Source: an uncultured Persicitalea sp. (GTDB lineage Bacteria > Bacteroidota > Bacteroidia > Cytophagales > Spirosomataceae). From it: DNA of 8,182 nt. The stretch covers positions 1 to 8,182 of the forward strand of contig CATMVR010000200.1 in assembly GCA_950075905.1 (NCBI GenBank). Direction: 5' to 3'. The notes under the pieces are model-generated. The model saw only the letters and a list, made by a program, of their open reading frames with translations. It made no database searches and was not told the DNA's origin. Of the stretch, positions 7,125-8,182 are shown one piece after another (position 1 is the stretch's first letter; every line of letters begins with the position of its first letter). The position numbers and the translations under genes are program-made.

Positions 7125-7199
7125 AATGAGTGAATGATAGAATGATAGAATGGATTTTTTTTTATTCTATCATTCACACATTCACTCATTCTATCATTA
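7125..7199. repeat. Octamer-built inverted repeat, copy B (between convergent genes)
   Basis: Arms 7125-7151 and 7164-7190 pair over 27 nt with only three central mismatches, around a 12-nt loop of GGA followed by nine T. The right arm continues outward with one more word to 7199. Both arms consist of GAATGATA and GAATGAGT octamers, the same words as at 4514-4599. It starts 6 nt after the mandelate-racemase-type stop. Its outer right end contains the stop codon of the converging FGE-fold gene, giving TAA, TGA, TAG in frame on the minus strand. It could act as a bidirectional transcript-end structure, but there is no T-run after the stem. Confidence 0.85.
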
Positions 7200-8182
7200 A
7201 TTTACCACCCTAAACCCCACGTAGTTGCAGTTAAAGGCGGGGAGGTTGTATTCTCGGGCGGAGACGCGGCTGAAGTGCGGGGCACTGCGCCAGTTGCCGC
7301 CCTTGATTACTTTATCACTGCCGTTGAGGGGTCCGGTAGGGTTATCGGTGTCAGTTTGCCCGTAGTCGTACCAGTCGCTGCACCACTCGGCTACGTTGCC
7401 TGTCATGTCGTACAGGCCTAGTTCATTGGGCTTGAACTTGCCCACGGGGGCTGTATGCACATAGCCATCGGTATACTGGTTGTAAAACTGAATACCAACG
7501 GAGTCTTTTTTGGCAGTGAGGTCGGCTACGTTGCCGTCGGCGTTTAGGCTGTCAGTGCCCCAGCTGTACCGCGTATGCTTGCTGCCATTGCCGGCGGCAT
7601 ACTCCCATTCGGCTTCGGTGGGGAGGCGGTACACCCGTTTGGTTTCGCGGGAGAGCCACAGGCAGTAGGCCATGGCGTCGTTGTGGCTGACATGCACCAC
7701 GGGCTGGCTTTTATCGGTCTGTAACTTGCCATCGGCCCCGTGCCGCCAGTTGATGTTGTCGCGTTCCTGGTGGGTTTGTCCCACAAATACAAAGCTGTAT
7801 TTTTCCCTCTCAGCGTCGGTGATGTAGCTGGTAGCTTCCACAAAACGCTCAAACTCCGCCACAGTGGTTTCGTATACACCCATCCGGAAACTATTGACCT
7901 TTACCTGGCGCACGGGCTGCTCGTTCAGCTCTCCATCGGTGCTGCCCATGTCAAAGCTGCCGCCCTCGATGCGCGTCATAAGTACCGGTTCCAGATCTAC
8001 GGTGGGGGCCGAAGCAGGGGGTCTTTCGGCCACGGCGGCTTCGGGGGCGGTCAGAAAATAAAATTTACCCAGTAGCTCGTCGTAGCGTCCGGGGCGCTGT
8101 TTGCCGTTACTCGCTTCCAGCACATCTTTGGAGGTCAGATCCAGAATCGAGCGAATATCCAGGTTGGGCTTGGTCAGATAAT
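7197..8182 (-). CDS. FGE-sulfatase-fold (SUMF1-like) domain protein, C-terminal part; probably fused to a caspase-like domain
   Basis: The frame is open to the right edge, so the true start is outside; 327 residues are visible. The last ~260 form a full FGE-sulfatase/C-type-lectin-like domain: IEGGSFDMGS, VYETTVAEFERF, PVVHVSHNDAMAYCLWLS, YRLPTEAEWEYAAG, LGLYDMTGNVAEWCSDWY, VIKGGNWRSAPHFSR and C-terminal GFRVVN. The Cys-x4-Cys copper-binding catalytic pair that true formylglycine-generating enzymes carry just after the GGSW-type motif is missing (Arg-Ser-Ala-Pro-His-Phe here). A binding or structural role is thus likelier than sulfatase activation. The first ~45 visible residues (LDIRSILDLT..., NGKQRPGRYDELLGKFYFL) resemble the end of bacterial caspase (C14) domains, followed by an Ala/Pro linker. 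I infer a caspase-FGE fusion, a known architecture. It converges with the mandelate-racemase-type gene. Confidence 0.85.
   Translation of the reverse strand, partial: YLTKPNLDIRSILDLTSKDVLEASNGKQRPGRYDELLGKFYFLTAPEAAVAERPPASAPTVDLEPVLMTRIEGGSFDMGSTDGELNEQPVRQVKVNSFRMGVYETTVAEFERFVEATSYITDAEREKYSFVFVGQTHQERDNINWRHGADGKLQTDKSQPVVHVSHNDAMAYCLWLSRETKRVYRLPTEAEWEYAAGNGSKHTRYSWGTDSLNADGNVADLTAKKDSVGIQFYNQYTDGYVHTAPVGKFKPNELGLYDMTGNVAEWCSDWYDYGQTDTDNPTGPLNGSDKVIKGGNWRSAPHFSRVSAREYNLPAFNCNYVGFRVVN

Noticed and set aside
7197..7320. Diversity-generating retroelement variable region at the end of the FGE-fold domain
   Set aside because: The fold is the one used by such variable proteins, but the window has no reverse transcriptase and I see no template-repeat copy or adenine-specific substitutions. 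It could be revisited with flanking sequence.

Overview
The window looks like chromosome from a Bacteroidota bacterium, most probably a Cytophagales/Spirosomataceae-type soil or water organism. The reasons are an exact Bacteroidota-type promoter (TTTTTG, 19-bp spacer, TACTTTTG), start codons without Shine-Dalgarno sequences, roughly 50% GC, and the gene families present. No taxon was confirmed by search.

Layout. At the left edge (1-484, minus) is the N-terminal part of an exported protein built from tandem 16-residue repeats. Next come an exported S41-family peptidase (568-1926, minus) with its own promoter, and an intrinsic terminator (2101-2122). That terminator ends a unit made of an AGE-family sugar epimerase (2152-3426) and a PfkB-family sugar kinase (3465-4505). 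Upstream of these is an RraA-like aldolase with a Sec signal peptide (4606-5538, minus). It is divergent from a twin-arginine-tagged enolase-superfamily (mandelate racemase-type) enzyme (5628-7118, plus). The right edge (7197-8182, minus) holds the C-terminal part of a protein with an FGE-sulfatase-fold domain. The short stretch before that domain resembles the end of a bacterial caspase-like domain.

How the genes may work together. A mandelate racemase-type dehydratase and an RraA-like aldolase together would be a plausible sugar-acid route: dehydration to a 2-keto-3-deoxy acid, then cleavage to pyruvate and an aldehyde. The neighbouring epimerase and sugar kinase fit a carbohydrate-use locus. 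Both the aldolase and the dehydratase carry export signals, which is unusual for this chemistry. Substrates cannot be read from the sequence.

The most unexplained structure is a pair of long imperfect hairpins made of GAATGATA and GAATGAGT octamers (4514-4599 and 7125-7199). They have 12-nt loops of the same type in the same orientation, and they bracket the RraA/mandelate-racemase gene pair exactly. The window contains no RNA gene, CRISPR array, recognisable insertion sequence or reverse transcriptase.
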